A program made the translations under genes and the position numbers. Below, one piece after another: positions 15,627-25,351 of a stretch of 64,000 nt of DNA. The DNA comes from Pseudomonadota bacterium (lineage in GTDB: Bacteria > Pseudomonadota > Gammaproteobacteria > Steroidobacterales > Steroidobacteraceae). Position 1 is the first letter of the stretch. Every line of letters begins with the position of its first letter. A model generated the notes under the pieces. The model did no database searches, was not told where the DNA came from, and worked only from the letters and a program-made list of their open reading frames with translations. Where the stretch lies: NCBI GenBank assembly GCA_016705325.1, contig JADIYJ010000015.1, positions 57,016-121,015 of the forward strand, in the 5' to 3' direction.

Positions 15627-17579
15627 TCAGCTTCGCCAGAGGAGCCACGCGAGCAGGACCGAGAGCCCGATGATCGTCGCGAAAGCGTAGTGATAGAGGT
15701 AACCGGACTGCAGGCCGCGGGCAGCCTGTGCCACCCGCGCGACCAGGCGGGCCGAACCATTGACCACCGCGCCGTCGATCACGGCGGCATCGCCACCCTT
15801 CCAGAGCGCCATGCCGAGTCTGCGACTGCCGGCCGCGATGACTTTCTCGTTGAACCAGTCGAAGTAGTACTTGTTCTCGAGCAGCGTGTAGAGACCGCCC
15901 GCCTTCTCGCGCAGCACGGCGGCCAGCGCTGGTCGCTGCAGGTACAGGAACCACGCTGCAAGCACACCTGCCGCCGCCAGCCAGACCGCCGGTCCGGTGA
16001 GACCGTGCAGGACAAACGCCGCCGGCCCGTGATATTCGCGCCCCAGGTGGCCGAGTACGTCGTGCGCCGGCGCGACCACGATTGCCCCCTGGAAATAATC
16101 GCCGAACAGCAGCGGCCCGATTCCCGGCCAGCCGCTCATCACCGATGGAATTGCGAGCAGGATCAACGGCAGCGTCACCACCCACGGGCTCTCGTGCAAA
16201 TGCTCCTTCGTGTGGGGGTCCATGCGCTCCTCGCCGTGGAACGTCATGAACACGAGCCGGAACGAGTAGAACGCCGTGACGAACACGCCGATCAGCAGGC
16301 ACCAGTAGGCGTAGGTCGCGCCGGGCAGGTGCGAGGCATGCACCGCCTCGATCACCGCGTCCTTGGAGAAAAATCCGGAAAAGCCGGGGAACCCGATCAG
16401 CGCGAGCGAACCGATCAGCGCGGTGGTGTACGTGACGGGCATGTACTTCCTGAGGCCGCCCATCTTGCGCATGTCCTGCTCGTGGTGCATCGCGATGATG
16501 ACCGAGCCGGCGGCGAGGAACAGCAGCGCCTTGAAGAATGCGTGCGTCATCAGGTGGAAGATCGAGCCGGCGTACGCGGAGACGCCAAGATCCGCGGTCA
16601 TGTAGCCGAGCTGGGACAGCGTCGAGTACGCCACCACCCGCTTGATGTCGTTGTTGACGATGCCGAGGAACCCCATGAACAGGGCCGTCGTCGCGCCGAT
16701 CACCAGCACGAAGCTGAGCGCCGTCTCCGACAGTTCGAACAACGGCGACATCCGCGCGACCATGAAGATGCCGGCCGTCACCATCGTGGCCGCGTGGATC
16801 AGCGCCGAAATCGGCGTGGGGCCTTCCATGGAATCGGGCAGCCAGACGTGCAGCGGCACCTGCGCGGACTTGCCCATCGCACCGATGAACAGGGCGATGC
16901 AGATCACCGTGGCGGCCTGCCAGGCGTGGCCGGGGATGAGTTCGAAGGTGCTGCCGGCGATCCTGTCGGCCTGCGCGAAGATCTCGGAGTAATGCAGCGA
17001 CCCGGTCAGGTGGACCAGGCCGGCGATGCCGAGCAGGAAGCCGAAATCACCGACGCGGTTGACCAGGAACGCCTTCATGTTGGCGAAGATGGCCGACGGC
17101 TTCGTGTACCAGAAGCCGATCAGCAGGTACGACACCACGCCCACTGCCTCCCAGCCGAAGAACAGCTGCATCAGGTTGTTCGACATCACGAGCATCAGCA
17201 TCGAGAACGTGAACAGCGAGATGTAGCTGAAGAACCGCGTGTAACCCGGATCGTCGCGCATGTAGCCGATGGTGTAGACGTGCACCATCAGCGAGATGAA
17301 GGTCACCACGACCATCATCAGGGCCGAGAGCCGGTCCACCAGGAAACCGACCTCCATCCGGATGCCGTCGCTGACCAGCCAGGTGTAGACCGGGCCGTCG
17401 AAGACCGGCGCGCCGTCGAGCAGTCCGAGCAGGACCTTGACGGAGAGCGCGCACGCGATCGCCACGCCGGCGATGGTGATGCTGTGCGTCGCAGCCCGGC
17501 CGATCTGCCTGCCGAAGAATCCGGCAATGATCGACGCAGCCAGCGGCGCGAGCACGATGATGAGCAGCGTCTGTTCCAC
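15627..17579 (-). CDS. nuoL: NADH-quinone oxidoreductase subunit L
   Basis: A 650-residue subunit forming the distal end of the complex I membrane arm. Motifs include FFGWEAVGVVSYLLIGFWY, GAMGKSAQVPLHVWLPDSME with the conserved lysine, and HAATMVTAGIFMVARMSP. The long C-terminal part should form the lateral helix that clamps NuoM and NuoN. It follows nuoK by 3 bases in the operon. Confidence 0.97.
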   Translation of the reverse strand: MEQTLLIIVLAPLAASIIAGFFGRQIGRAATHSITIAGVAIACALSVKVLLGLLDGAPVFDGPVYTWLVSDGIRMEVGFLVDRLSALMMVVVTFISLMVHVYTIGYMRDDPGYTRFFSYISLFTFSMLMLVMSNNLMQLFFGWEAVGVVSYLLIGFWYTKPSAIFANMKAFLVNRVGDFGFLLGIAGLVHLTGSLHYSEIFAQADRIAGSTFELIPGHAWQAATVICIALFIGAMGKSAQVPLHVWLPDSMEGPTPISALIHAATMVTAGIFMVARMSPLFELSETALSFVLVIGATTALFMGFLGIVNNDIKRVVAYSTLSQLGYMTADLGVSAYAGSIFHLMTHAFFKALLFLAAGSVIIAMHHEQDMRKMGGLRKYMPVTYTTALIGSLALIGFPGFSGFFSKDAVIEAVHASHLPGATYAYWCLLIGVFVTAFYSFRLVFMTFHGEERMDPHTKEHLHESPWVVTLPLILLAIPSVMSGWPGIGPLLFGDYFQGAIVVAPAHDVLGHLGREYHGPAAFVLHGLTGPAVWLAAAGVLAAWFLYLQRPALAAVLREKAGGLYTLLENKYYFDWFNEKVIAAGSRRLGMALWKGGDAAVIDGAVVNGSARLVARVAQAARGLQSGYLYHYAFATIIGLSVLLAWLLWRS

Positions 17580-17582
17580 GGC

Positions 17583-17888
17583 TCAGCCCCGCATCGCGTC
17601 GAGGTCTTCGACGTTGATGCTGCGCCGCTCGCGGAACAGCACGACCAGGATGGCCAGGCCGATCGCGGATTCGGCGGCGGCGACCGTCAGGATGAAGAAC
17701 ACGAACACCTGCCCGGCCAGGTCGCCGAGGTGATGCGAGAAGGCGATGAAGTTGAAGTTCACCGACAGCAGCATCAGCTCGATGCACATCAGCAGCAGCA
17801 GCACGTTCTTGCGGTTGATGAAAATGCCGGCGACCGCGAGGCTGAACAGGATGCCGGACAGCAGCAGGACGTGGGACAGCGGGATCAT
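17583..17888 (-). CDS. nuoK: NADH-quinone oxidoreductase subunit K
   Basis: A 101-residue, three-helix membrane subunit of complex I. The conserved acidic residues needed for proton movement are in LLLMCIELMLLSVNFNFIAF and in the third helix VAAAESAIGLAILVVLFR. It overlaps nuoJ by 4 bases and is normal in length. Confidence 0.97.
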   Translation of the reverse strand: MIPLSHVLLLSGILFSLAVAGIFINRKNVLLLLMCIELMLLSVNFNFIAFSHHLGDLAGQVFVFFILTVAAAESAIGLAILVVLFRERRSINVEDLDAMRG

Positions 17889-18490
17889 TGCCTGGCCTCC
17901 GCGTCCATCTTGACGATACGCACGCGGTTCTTCGCGTTGACCGCGACCTGCTTGCCGATGTCCTGGACCTTCTGTCCGGGACGGTCACGCATGGTGAGCG
18001 TGATGGCCGCCACGATCGCGACCAGCAGGATGACGGCGGCGATCTCGAACGGGTACAGGTACTGCGTGTAGAGCAGGTGCCCGAGTTCCAGCGTATTCGA
18101 TCCGCCTGCGGGCCGGTTGACGACCGCCGCGGCCGTGTCGTCCAGGCCCAGCTTGCGCACGTAGACCACCAGGCCGATCTGCGCCACGACGATCAGGGCG
18201 ATCAGCGCACCCAGCGGGGCATAGCGGGTAAAGCCCTGCCGCAGCTTCTCGACGTCGACGTCGAGCATCATCACCACGAACAGCCACAGCACCATCACCG
18301 CGCCGACATAGACCACGACCAGTGTCAGCGCAAGGAACTCGGCCTGCAGCAGCAGCCAGATCACGGCACTGTTCAGAAACGCCGCGACCAGGAACAGCGC
18401 GCAGTGCACCGGGTTGCGCGCCGTGATGACACCCAGCGCGGCCAGCACGAGGATCGCGCCGAAGACGTAGAAGAGGACGTTGACGATCAT
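17885..18490 (-). CDS. nuoJ: NADH-quinone oxidoreductase subunit J
   Basis: A 201-residue membrane subunit with five hydrophobic helices. The family signature ALTLVVVYVGAVMVLWLFVVMM lies at residues 53-74, and FEIAAVILLVAIVAAI forms the last helix. NuoJ links the quinone site to the antiporter subunits. A basic C-terminal tail ending in RIVKMDAEARQ follows. It overlaps nuoK by 4 bases and lies 18 bases after nuoI. Confidence 0.97.
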   Translation of the reverse strand: MIVNVLFYVFGAILVLAALGVITARNPVHCALFLVAAFLNSAVIWLLLQAEFLALTLVVVYVGAVMVLWLFVVMMLDVDVEKLRQGFTRYAPLGALIALIVVAQIGLVVYVRKLGLDDTAAAVVNRPAGGSNTLELGHLLYTQYLYPFEIAAVILLVAIVAAITLTMRDRPGQKVQDIGKQVAVNAKNRVRIVKMDAEARQ

Positions 18491-18508
18491 ATGCAGGGGT
18501 CGCCTCGG

Positions 18509-18988
18509 TCAGCGGTAGCGCGCGTCGGCGGCCTTGTCGGCCGCGATCATGGCTTCGTAGCGCTCGCCCATTGCAAGCAGCTTGTCCTTGGTCATGATGT
18601 TCTCGCCGCGGTTCTCCATGTGGTACTCGTGGATGCGGGTCTCCACAATTGCATCGACCGGGCAGGCCTCCTCGCAGAAGCCGCAGTAGATGCACTTGAA
18701 CAGGTCGATGTCGTAGCGCGTCGTGCGGCGCGTGCCGTCGGCGCTGACGTCGGACTCGATCGTGATCGCGGCCGCCGGGCACACCGCCTCGCACAGCTTG
18801 CAGGCGATACAGCGCTCCTGGCCGTTGGCGTAACGGCGCAGCGCATGCAGGCCGCGATAGCGCGGCGACTGCGGCGTCTTCTCCTCCGGGTAGTACACGG
18901 TGAACTTCGGCGCGAAGAACGCGCGCAGCGTCACCCGCAGGCCCTGCAGCAGTTCCCAGAGGAAGAATGTCTTGATGAAGCTGCGCAC
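18509..18988 (-). CDS. nuoI: NADH-quinone oxidoreductase subunit I (two 4Fe-4S clusters)
   Basis: A 159-residue ferredoxin-like subunit. Two cluster motifs are clear: CIACKLCEAVCP and CIYCGFCEEACP, each with the expected cysteine spacing. These hold the N6a and N6b clusters that pass electrons towards N2 near the quinone. The N-terminal helix FIKTFFLWELLQGLRVTLR anchors it on the membrane arm. It lies 12 bases after nuoH. Confidence 0.97.
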   Translation of the reverse strand: MRSFIKTFFLWELLQGLRVTLRAFFAPKFTVYYPEEKTPQSPRYRGLHALRRYANGQERCIACKLCEAVCPAAAITIESDVSADGTRRTTRYDIDLFKCIYCGFCEEACPVDAIVETRIHEYHMENRGENIMTKDKLLAMGERYEAMIAADKAADARYR

Positions 18989-19000
18989 GCTCTCGCTACC

Positions 19001-20062
19001 TCAGGCGGCCCACGGACCGATCCTGCAGACCCACATCGCCGCCTCGGCACACAGCCAGACCAGCGTGACGGGGATGAACACCTTCCAGCCGAGTCGCATG
19101 ATCTGGTCGTAGCGGTACCGCGGGAAGGTCGCGCGGAACCACAGGAAGCAGAACAGGAAGAAGCAGGTCTTGAGGACGAACCAGTGCAGGCCGGGCGCCG
19201 CGAGCAACGCGATGTCGCCGAGCACCGGGTAGCCTTCGAACGGCGACAGCCAGCCGCCGAGGAAGAACGTGGCCGACAGCGCCGAGATCAGGATCATGTT
19301 GGCGTATTCGGCGAGGAAGAACAGCGCGAACGCGATGCCTGAATACTCGACGTGGAAACCGGCCACGATTTCCGACTCGCCTTCCGCGACGTCGAACGGC
19401 GCGCGGTTGGTCTCGGCCACTCCCGAGATGAAGTAGACGACCATCAGCGGGAACAACCAGAGCCAGTACCAGCTGCCCGGCCCGCCCGCCTGCGCTGCCA
19501 CGATCTTGCCGATGTTGAGCGTGCCGGCCGCCATCACCACGCCGACCAGCGCGAAACCCATCGCGATCTCATAGGCGACGATCTGCGCCGCCGAGCGCAT
19601 GGCGCCCAGGAACGCATACTTCGAGTTGGCCGCCCAGCCGGCGAGAATGATGCCGTAGGCGCCGAAGCCCGCAAGCGCCAGGATGTAGAGCACACCCGCA
19701 TCGATGTCCGCGATCGCAAAGCCGGGCCACAAGGACATCACCGCCCAGGCCGCGAAGGCAGGCGTGAGCGTCAGCAGCGGCGCCGCCACGAACAGGTAGT
19801 GGTTCGAGCGCGATGGGACGACCACTTCCTTCAGCAGCATCTTGATGACGTCGGCGAACGGCTGCAGCAGGCCGAACGGCCCCACCCGGTTCGGGCCGAT
19901 GCGCACCTGCATGTAGCCGATGACCTTGCGCTCGGCCAGGGTCGTGTAGGCGACGCACAGGATTACGGTGATCGTGACGGCGAGAATCTGCCCCGTACTG
20001 ATCAGCGAAGTCCGCAGCCATGCGGGCTGCGACAGCCAGAGCGCGACGATCGTGTCGATCAT
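19001..20062 (-). CDS. nuoH: NADH-quinone oxidoreductase subunit H
   Basis: A 353-residue membrane subunit that forms the quinone chamber. Conserved features are AERKVIGYMQVRIGPNRVGPFG at residues 43-64, ETNRAPFDVAEGESEIVAGF and the C-terminal FLWFRATFPRYRYDQIMRLGW. The start overlaps the nuoG stop by 4 bases. Length is somewhat over the usual 330 but the ends look natural. Confidence 0.97.
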   Translation of the reverse strand: MIDTIVALWLSQPAWLRTSLISTGQILAVTITVILCVAYTTLAERKVIGYMQVRIGPNRVGPFGLLQPFADVIKMLLKEVVVPSRSNHYLFVAAPLLTLTPAFAAWAVMSLWPGFAIADIDAGVLYILALAGFGAYGIILAGWAANSKYAFLGAMRSAAQIVAYEIAMGFALVGVVMAAGTLNIGKIVAAQAGGPGSWYWLWLFPLMVVYFISGVAETNRAPFDVAEGESEIVAGFHVEYSGIAFALFFLAEYANMILISALSATFFLGGWLSPFEGYPVLGDIALLAAPGLHWFVLKTCFFLFCFLWFRATFPRYRYDQIMRLGWKVFIPVTLVWLCAEAAMWVCRIGPWAA

Positions 20063-22251
20063 GCCCCACCCCCGCCTGCGCCGCCCTTCCTGCCGTCGAT
20101 CGTGGCCTGCAGCGGCGCGGAGCGGCGCACGATGGCATCGACACCGTAGATGGTGACCTCGCGCGTCACGTCCATCGCCGCGAGTCGACCCGCCGCGAAC
20201 GCGGCCGCTGCAGTCACGCCGCCCACATACGAGTCGAGTTCACGACGCAGTTCGTCACGCACTTCTTCGGAGCTGACGTATTCGAACCCGGCGAAGCCGA
20301 GCAGGTTGCCGAGCACGCGCAGGATTTTCCACGCGGGCCGCGCCTCCCCCGCGGGCTTCGCCGCTCCCGCGACGCTCTGCCAGCGCCCTTCGGCGTTGAC
20401 CCAGGTACCCGAGGTTTCGGCGAACACGGCGCTCGGCAGGATCACGCTGGCGCTGGCCAGGACGTCCTCGCTCGCGTACGGTGTAATGGCAACGACGCAG
20501 TCAGCGCCGCGCAGCGAGGCGTCGATGGCCGGGGACGGCACGAGGTCCGCCGGTTCGATGCCGCCTACCAGCACGTACGCCTTGAGCCGCGCCGCGAGCA
20601 TCTCGACGACGTTGAGACCAGGCGCGGCCACCGTACGACCGCCGATGGCGCGATGCGGGAGAACGCCGGCCAGGGCCGCTCCGACCGCGTTGCCACCCTC
20701 CGGCAGGAAGCCGAGCTGCGCACCCGTGGCATCGGCGAGCGCCGCCGCGAGCGCACGGAGCTCGGAGTACGCCGCGTGATGCTGGGCGAGTGCGCCGAGC
20801 AGAATCACGCGCAGGTCTCCCGCAGCCAGCGTTGCCGCCACCGCTTCGTGCTGAGCCGATGGTGTGACCCCTTCGAGCGCGGCAGCCAGGTTTGCTGGTC
20901 TGGGCCTGCCCTGCGCATTGAGCGACGCGGCGAGCACGGCCGCCAGGTGCTGCGCCATGCCGAGCCCGTTGCTGGTCAGGCTGGCCGCGACCGGGAACCG
21001 CACGTCGTACGAACGCGGGTTGATGAACGAGACCTTCGCGCCGCGGCGCACGGCGCCCTGGCGGACGCGGTGCGCGATCAGCGGCACTTCCTTGCGCAGG
21101 TTCGAGCCGACCACCAGCACGCCCGCGGCCCGTTCGATTTCGGCGATGGCGCAGCCGAGCATGGGCGCAACCGGGTCGTTCGCCTGGTCACGAAAATCGA
21201 CGCGGCGCAGCCGATGGTCGAGGTTGTTGGTGCCGAGCGCGCGGGCGATCTTCGCCGTGAGCGCGAGTTCCTCGAGCGAAGCAATCGGCGATGCGAGCAA
21301 GCCGACCTGAGCCGGACCTGCCTCGCGCACGACCTGCTGCAAGCCCCTGGCCGCCGCTTCAAGCGCGGTTTCCCAGTCGACTTCGCGCCAGTCGCCGCCG
21401 TGTCTGATCATCGGCTTCACGGCACGATCGGCCGAATAGAAGCCTTCGCAGCTGAAACGGTCGCGATCCGCGATCCACGACTCGTTGATCGCTTCGTTCG
21501 CTCGCGGCACGATGCGCATGACACGGCCGCGCAGGACGTGCGCGCTCAGGTTGGTGCCGACGCAATCGTGCGGCGACACGAGCGGCGCCTGCGTCATTTC
21601 CCAGGCGCGGGCGCGGTACCGGTACGGCTTGTTGTTCAACGCGCCCACCGGGCACAGGTCGATGATGTTCGCCGACAGCTCGTGATCGATGCTCTGCTCG
21701 ATGAACGTCGAGATCATCGTCTGTTCGCCGCGACCGATCGTGCCGAGCACCGGAATGCCGGCAATTTCCTGGCCGAACCGCACGCAGCGCGTGCAGTGGA
21801 TGCAGCGGGTCATGTCGGTGGAGACGAGCGGACCGAGGTTCTCGTCCTTGAACACGCGCTTGCGTTCGGCGTAGCGGGACACGTCGCGCCCGAAACCCAT
21901 CGCCAGGTCCTGCAGCTCGCACTCGCCGCCCTGGTCGCAGATCGGGCAATCGAGCGGGTGGTTGATCAGCAGGAACTCCATCGCCGCTTTCTGCGCCGAG
22001 ATCGCTCTGGGCGATTTCGTGAAGATTTTCATGCCTTCGGCGACCGGCGTCGCGCAGGCAGGCAGCGGCTTCGGCGCCTTCTCGACTTCGACCAGGCACA
22101 TGCGGCAGTTGGCCGCGATGCTCAGCTTGTCGTGGTAGCAGAAACGCGGAACGTAGACGCCGCTGGCATCGGTGACCTGGATGACCATGGCGTTCTTGCG
22201 CGCCTTCATCGGCACGCCGTCGACTTCGATATTGACCAGCTCTTCGCTCAT
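20059..22251 (-). CDS. nuoG: NADH-quinone oxidoreductase subunit G
   Basis: A 730-residue iron-sulfur subunit. The N-terminal [2Fe-2S] domain has CYHDKLSIAANCRMC, followed by HPLDCPICDQGGECELQD (His/Cys-ligated cluster) and CIHCTRCVRF for the 4Fe-4S cluster N5. A degenerate molybdopterin-type domain makes up the rest. It carries electrons from NuoE/F to NuoI. The frame is open to 22344, but MSEELVNIEVDG at 22251 matches the family start. The C-terminus is glycine-rich. Confidence 0.96.
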   Translation of the reverse strand: MSEELVNIEVDGVPMKARKNAMVIQVTDASGVYVPRFCYHDKLSIAANCRMCLVEVEKAPKPLPACATPVAEGMKIFTKSPRAISAQKAAMEFLLINHPLDCPICDQGGECELQDLAMGFGRDVSRYAERKRVFKDENLGPLVSTDMTRCIHCTRCVRFGQEIAGIPVLGTIGRGEQTMISTFIEQSIDHELSANIIDLCPVGALNNKPYRYRARAWEMTQAPLVSPHDCVGTNLSAHVLRGRVMRIVPRANEAINESWIADRDRFSCEGFYSADRAVKPMIRHGGDWREVDWETALEAAARGLQQVVREAGPAQVGLLASPIASLEELALTAKIARALGTNNLDHRLRRVDFRDQANDPVAPMLGCAIAEIERAAGVLVVGSNLRKEVPLIAHRVRQGAVRRGAKVSFINPRSYDVRFPVAASLTSNGLGMAQHLAAVLAASLNAQGRPRPANLAAALEGVTPSAQHEAVAATLAAGDLRVILLGALAQHHAAYSELRALAAALADATGAQLGFLPEGGNAVGAALAGVLPHRAIGGRTVAAPGLNVVEMLAARLKAYVLVGGIEPADLVPSPAIDASLRGADCVVAITPYASEDVLASASVILPSAVFAETSGTWVNAEGRWQSVAGAAKPAGEARPAWKILRVLGNLLGFAGFEYVSSEEVRDELRRELDSYVGGVTAAAAFAAGRLAAMDVTREVTIYGVDAIVRRSAPLQATIDGRKGGAGGGGA

Positions 22252-22261
22252 GGTGACCTGA

Positions 22262-23569
22262 TCACGCCGCGCGACCGCGCGCCTCGACGAGGCTGTGGCC
22301 GTGTTCGACGAAATATTCGAACTCGTGCCGGAAATGACGGACAAAGCTCTGCACCGGCCACGCTGCCGCGTCGCCGAGCGCGCAGATGGTGTGCCCTTCG
22401 ATCTTGTTGGCGACGTCGACGAGCATGTCGATGTCGGCTTGCCTGCCCTGCCCCGCCAGGATCCGCTTCAGCGTGCGGTTGAGCCAGCCGGTGCCTTCGC
22501 GGCACGGCGTGCATTGGCCGCACGACTCGGAGTAGTAGAAGCGCGAAAGACGCTCGAGCACGCGGATCATGCACGTCGTCTCGTCCATGACGATGACGGC
22601 AGCCGAACCGAGCGACGACCCCGCCTTCTTGAGCGAGTCGTAATCCATGTTCGCCGCCATGATGGCTTCGGCCTTGAGCACCGGCACGGACGAGCCGCCC
22701 GGAATCACGGCCTTGAGCTTGCGGCCTTTCCACACCCCGCCCGCGAGTCCGAGCAGATCGGCAAACGGAATGCCGAGCGGCACTTCGAAGTTACCCGGCT
22801 TCGCGACGTGCCCCGAGACCGAGAAGATCACCGTGCCGCCTGAATTGGCCGGGCCAAGGCCGGCAAACCATTCCGGACCCTTGCGCAGGATCGTCGGCAC
22901 CGAGGCATAGCTCTGCGCGTTGTTGATCGTCGTCGGCTTGCCGTAGAGACCGAAATTGGCCGGAAACGGCGGCTTGAAGCGCGGTCGTCCCTGCTTGCCT
23001 TCGAGCGATTCGAGCAGCGCTGTCTCTTCGCCGCAGATGTAGGCGCCCGCACCCATGAACGAGTACAGATCGAAATCGACGCCCGAGCCGAGGACGTTCC
23101 TGCCCAGCAGGCCCGCGGCATAGGCTTCCTGGAGCGCGGCCTCGAAGCGCGGGAACGGCTCCGCCATGAACTCGCCGCGGATGTAGTTGTAGCCGACCGA
23201 CGAGTTGGTGCAGTAGCCGCCGATGGCCATGCCTTCGATCAGCGCGTGCGGGTTGTAGCGGAGGATGTCGCGGTCGTGACAGGTTCCCGGCTCGCTTTCG
23301 TCGGAGTTGCAGACCATGTATTTCTGCATCGGCGCATTGCGCGGCATGAACGACCACTTGAGGCCGGTCGGGAAGCCGGCGCCACCGCGGCCGCGCAGGC
23401 CAGACGCTTTCACCGCTTCGATGACCTGCTCGCGCGGCGGCTTCTCCGCCAGGATCTTCTTCCAGGCGTCGTAACCACCGATCTTCAGGTACGTCTCGAG
23501 TTGCCACGAACGCTCGTGCTTCAGCGGCTCGAAGCAGACGAGGTTCATACGGTCGGTCCAGTCGGTCAC
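22262..23569 (-). CDS. nuoF: NADH-quinone oxidoreductase subunit F (NADH-binding)
   Basis: A 435-residue subunit that binds FMN and NADH and holds cluster N3. The glycine-rich nucleotide loops are GLRGRGGAGFPTGLKW (about residue 63) and GAGAYICGEETALLESLEG. The cluster ligands are in ESCGQCTPCREGTGW. A GTG at 23569 preceded by GGAG is chosen; an ATG at 23548 would give a protein 7 residues shorter without a ribosome site. It lies between nuoE and nuoG. Confidence 0.95.
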   Translation of the reverse strand: MTDWTDRMNLVCFEPLKHERSWQLETYLKIGGYDAWKKILAEKPPREQVIEAVKASGLRGRGGAGFPTGLKWSFMPRNAPMQKYMVCNSDESEPGTCHDRDILRYNPHALIEGMAIGGYCTNSSVGYNYIRGEFMAEPFPRFEAALQEAYAAGLLGRNVLGSGVDFDLYSFMGAGAYICGEETALLESLEGKQGRPRFKPPFPANFGLYGKPTTINNAQSYASVPTILRKGPEWFAGLGPANSGGTVIFSVSGHVAKPGNFEVPLGIPFADLLGLAGGVWKGRKLKAVIPGGSSVPVLKAEAIMAANMDYDSLKKAGSSLGSAAVIVMDETTCMIRVLERLSRFYYSESCGQCTPCREGTGWLNRTLKRILAGQGRQADIDMLVDVANKIEGHTICALGDAAAWPVQSFVRHFRHEFEYFVEHGHSLVEARGRAA

Positions 23570-23591
23570 GCGGAGGCTCCTGCTAACCGGC

Positions 23592-24101
23592 TTACTTGTG
23601 GTCGTCGAGGATCTGATCAACCTTGGCAGGCGTCAGGTGCTCGAAATACACGTGGTTGACCATCATCATCGGCGCGCCGTCGCAGGCTGCAAGGCATTCT
23701 TCTTCCTGCTTGAGGTAGAAGCGGCCGTCGGCAGTGCTTTCGCCGACCTTGATGCCGAGGCGCTTTTCGAGGTGCGCAAGGATGTCCTCGCCGCCACAGA
23801 GCATGCACGAGATATTGGTGCATACCGAGATGTGGTGACGGCCGCAGGGCCTGGTCTCGAACATCGAATAGAACGACGCGACTTCGTAGACCTGGATCGG
23901 CGGGATGCCGAGGTACCCGGCCACCGCGTCCATCGATGCCTGCGGCAGGTGTCCCTTTTCGTGCTGCACGGCGTGCAATGCGGCAATCACCGCCGAGCGC
24001 TTCCGGTCGACCGGAAACTTGGCGAGCCAGTGATCGATCTCTGCGCGCACGTGCGCCGAGAGCGCCTCGCCGGTGTCCGCGTGGGCGTGGGAGTCACTCA
24101 T
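23592..24101 (-). CDS. nuoE: NADH-quinone oxidoreductase subunit E
   Basis: A 169-residue thioredoxin-like subunit that holds the [2Fe-2S] cluster N1a. The ligands are in the CTNISCMLCGG region and in EECLAACDGAPMMMVN. The N-terminal domain has EKGHLPQASMDAVAGYLGIP. The ATG at 24101 overlaps the nuoD stop by 4 bases and matches family length; the upstream open frame is arginine/glycine-rich and not natural. Confidence 0.96.
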   Translation of the reverse strand: MSDSHAHADTGEALSAHVRAEIDHWLAKFPVDRKRSAVIAALHAVQHEKGHLPQASMDAVAGYLGIPPIQVYEVASFYSMFETRPCGRHHISVCTNISCMLCGGEDILAHLEKRLGIKVGESTADGRFYLKQEEECLAACDGAPMMMVNHVYFEHLTPAKVDQILDDHK

Positions 24102-25351
24102 CGGTCGATCTCTCCGAACACGATGTCGAGGGTGCCGATCACCGCGACCACGTCCGCCAGCATGTGGCCCGTGGTCATTTCCTCGAGCGCCGCGAGGTGC
24201 GGGAAGCCCGGCGCGCGGCACTTCAGGCGGTACGGCTTGTTGGCGCCGTCCGAGACGAGGTAGATGCCGAACTCGCCCTTCGGCGCCTCGACCGCGGCGT
24301 AGGACTCGCCCGCCGGCACGCTATAGCCCTCGGTAAACAGCTTGAAATGGTGAATGAGCGATTCCATGTCGCCCTTCATCGCCTCACGGCGCGGCGGCAC
24401 GACCTTGTGGTCGTCGATCATCACCGGGCCCGGGTTCATCCGCAGCCAGTCGACGCATTGCTTGACGATTCTGTTCGACTGGCGCAGTTCCTCGACGCGG
24501 ACCAGGTAGCGGTCGTAGCAGTCGCCGTTCAAGCCGACGGGGATGTCGAAGTCCATGCGGTCGTACACTTCGTACGGCTGCTTCTTGCGCAGGTCCCACG
24601 CAACGCCGGAGCCGCGCAGCACCGGGCCGGTGAAGCCCAGGTTGAGCGCGCGCTCGGGCGTCACGACGCCGATGTTGACGGTGCGCTGCTTCCAGATGCG
24701 GTTGTCGGTGAGCAGCGTCTCGTATTCGTCGATCGCCGCCGGGAAACGCGCGGTGAAATCGTCGATGAAATCGAGCAGCGAGCCGGAACGCGCGTCGTTC
24801 AAGCGGTTGATTTCCTTGGCGCTGCGGAAACGCGACGGCTGGTATTTCGGCAGGGTGTCCGGCAGGTCGCGATAGACGCCGCCCGGACGGTAATACGTGG
24901 CGTGCATGCGCGTGCCCGAGACGGCTTCGTAGCAGTCCATCAGGTCCTCGCGCTCACGGAAGCAATACAGGAACATCGTCATCGCGCCGATGTCGAGACC
25001 GTGCGCGCCAAGCCACATCAGGTGGTTCAGGATGCGCGTGATCTCGTCGAACATGACGCGGATGTACTGCGCACGTTCGGGCACCTGCACGCCGAGCAGC
25101 TTCTCGATCGCCATGCAGTAGGCGTGCTCGTTGCACATCATCGAGACGTAGTCGAGCCGGTCCATGTAGCCGATCGACTGGTTGTACGGCTTGCTCTCGG
25201 CGAGCTTCTCGGTCGCGCGATGCAACAGGCCGACGTGCGGATCGGCCTTCTGCACGACCTCGCCGTCCATCTCGAGCACCAGGCGCAATACGCCGTGGGC
25301 CGCGGGATGCTGCGGGCCGAAATTCATCGTATAGCTGCGGATCTCAGCCAT
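24098..25351 (-). CDS. nuoD: NADH-quinone oxidoreductase subunit D
   Basis: A 417-residue hydrogenase-like 49-kDa subunit. The start MAEIRSYTMNFGPQHPAAHGVLRL has the conserved histidines of the quinone-binding loop, and the C-terminus ends with DIVFGEIDR as usual. It forms the quinone site with NuoB and NuoH. In many relatives NuoC and NuoD are fused; here they are separate with an 8-base overlap. Confidence 0.97.
   Translation of the reverse strand: MAEIRSYTMNFGPQHPAAHGVLRLVLEMDGEVVQKADPHVGLLHRATEKLAESKPYNQSIGYMDRLDYVSMMCNEHAYCMAIEKLLGVQVPERAQYIRVMFDEITRILNHLMWLGAHGLDIGAMTMFLYCFREREDLMDCYEAVSGTRMHATYYRPGGVYRDLPDTLPKYQPSRFRSAKEINRLNDARSGSLLDFIDDFTARFPAAIDEYETLLTDNRIWKQRTVNIGVVTPERALNLGFTGPVLRGSGVAWDLRKKQPYEVYDRMDFDIPVGLNGDCYDRYLVRVEELRQSNRIVKQCVDWLRMNPGPVMIDDHKVVPPRREAMKGDMESLIHHFKLFTEGYSVPAGESYAAVEAPKGEFGIYLVSDGANKPYRLKCRAPGFPHLAALEEMTTGHMLADVVAVIGTLDIVFGEIDR

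Noticed and set aside
14133..18071. Plus-strand open frame of 1312 codons
   Set aside because: It is the antisense shadow of nuoM, nuoL, nuoK and nuoJ; its composition is rich in H, R, D and Q with no motif, as expected opposite high-GC membrane genes.
20020..22482. Plus-strand open frame of 820 codons
   Set aside because: Antisense of nuoG and part of nuoF and nuoH; no domain, arginine and histidine rich.
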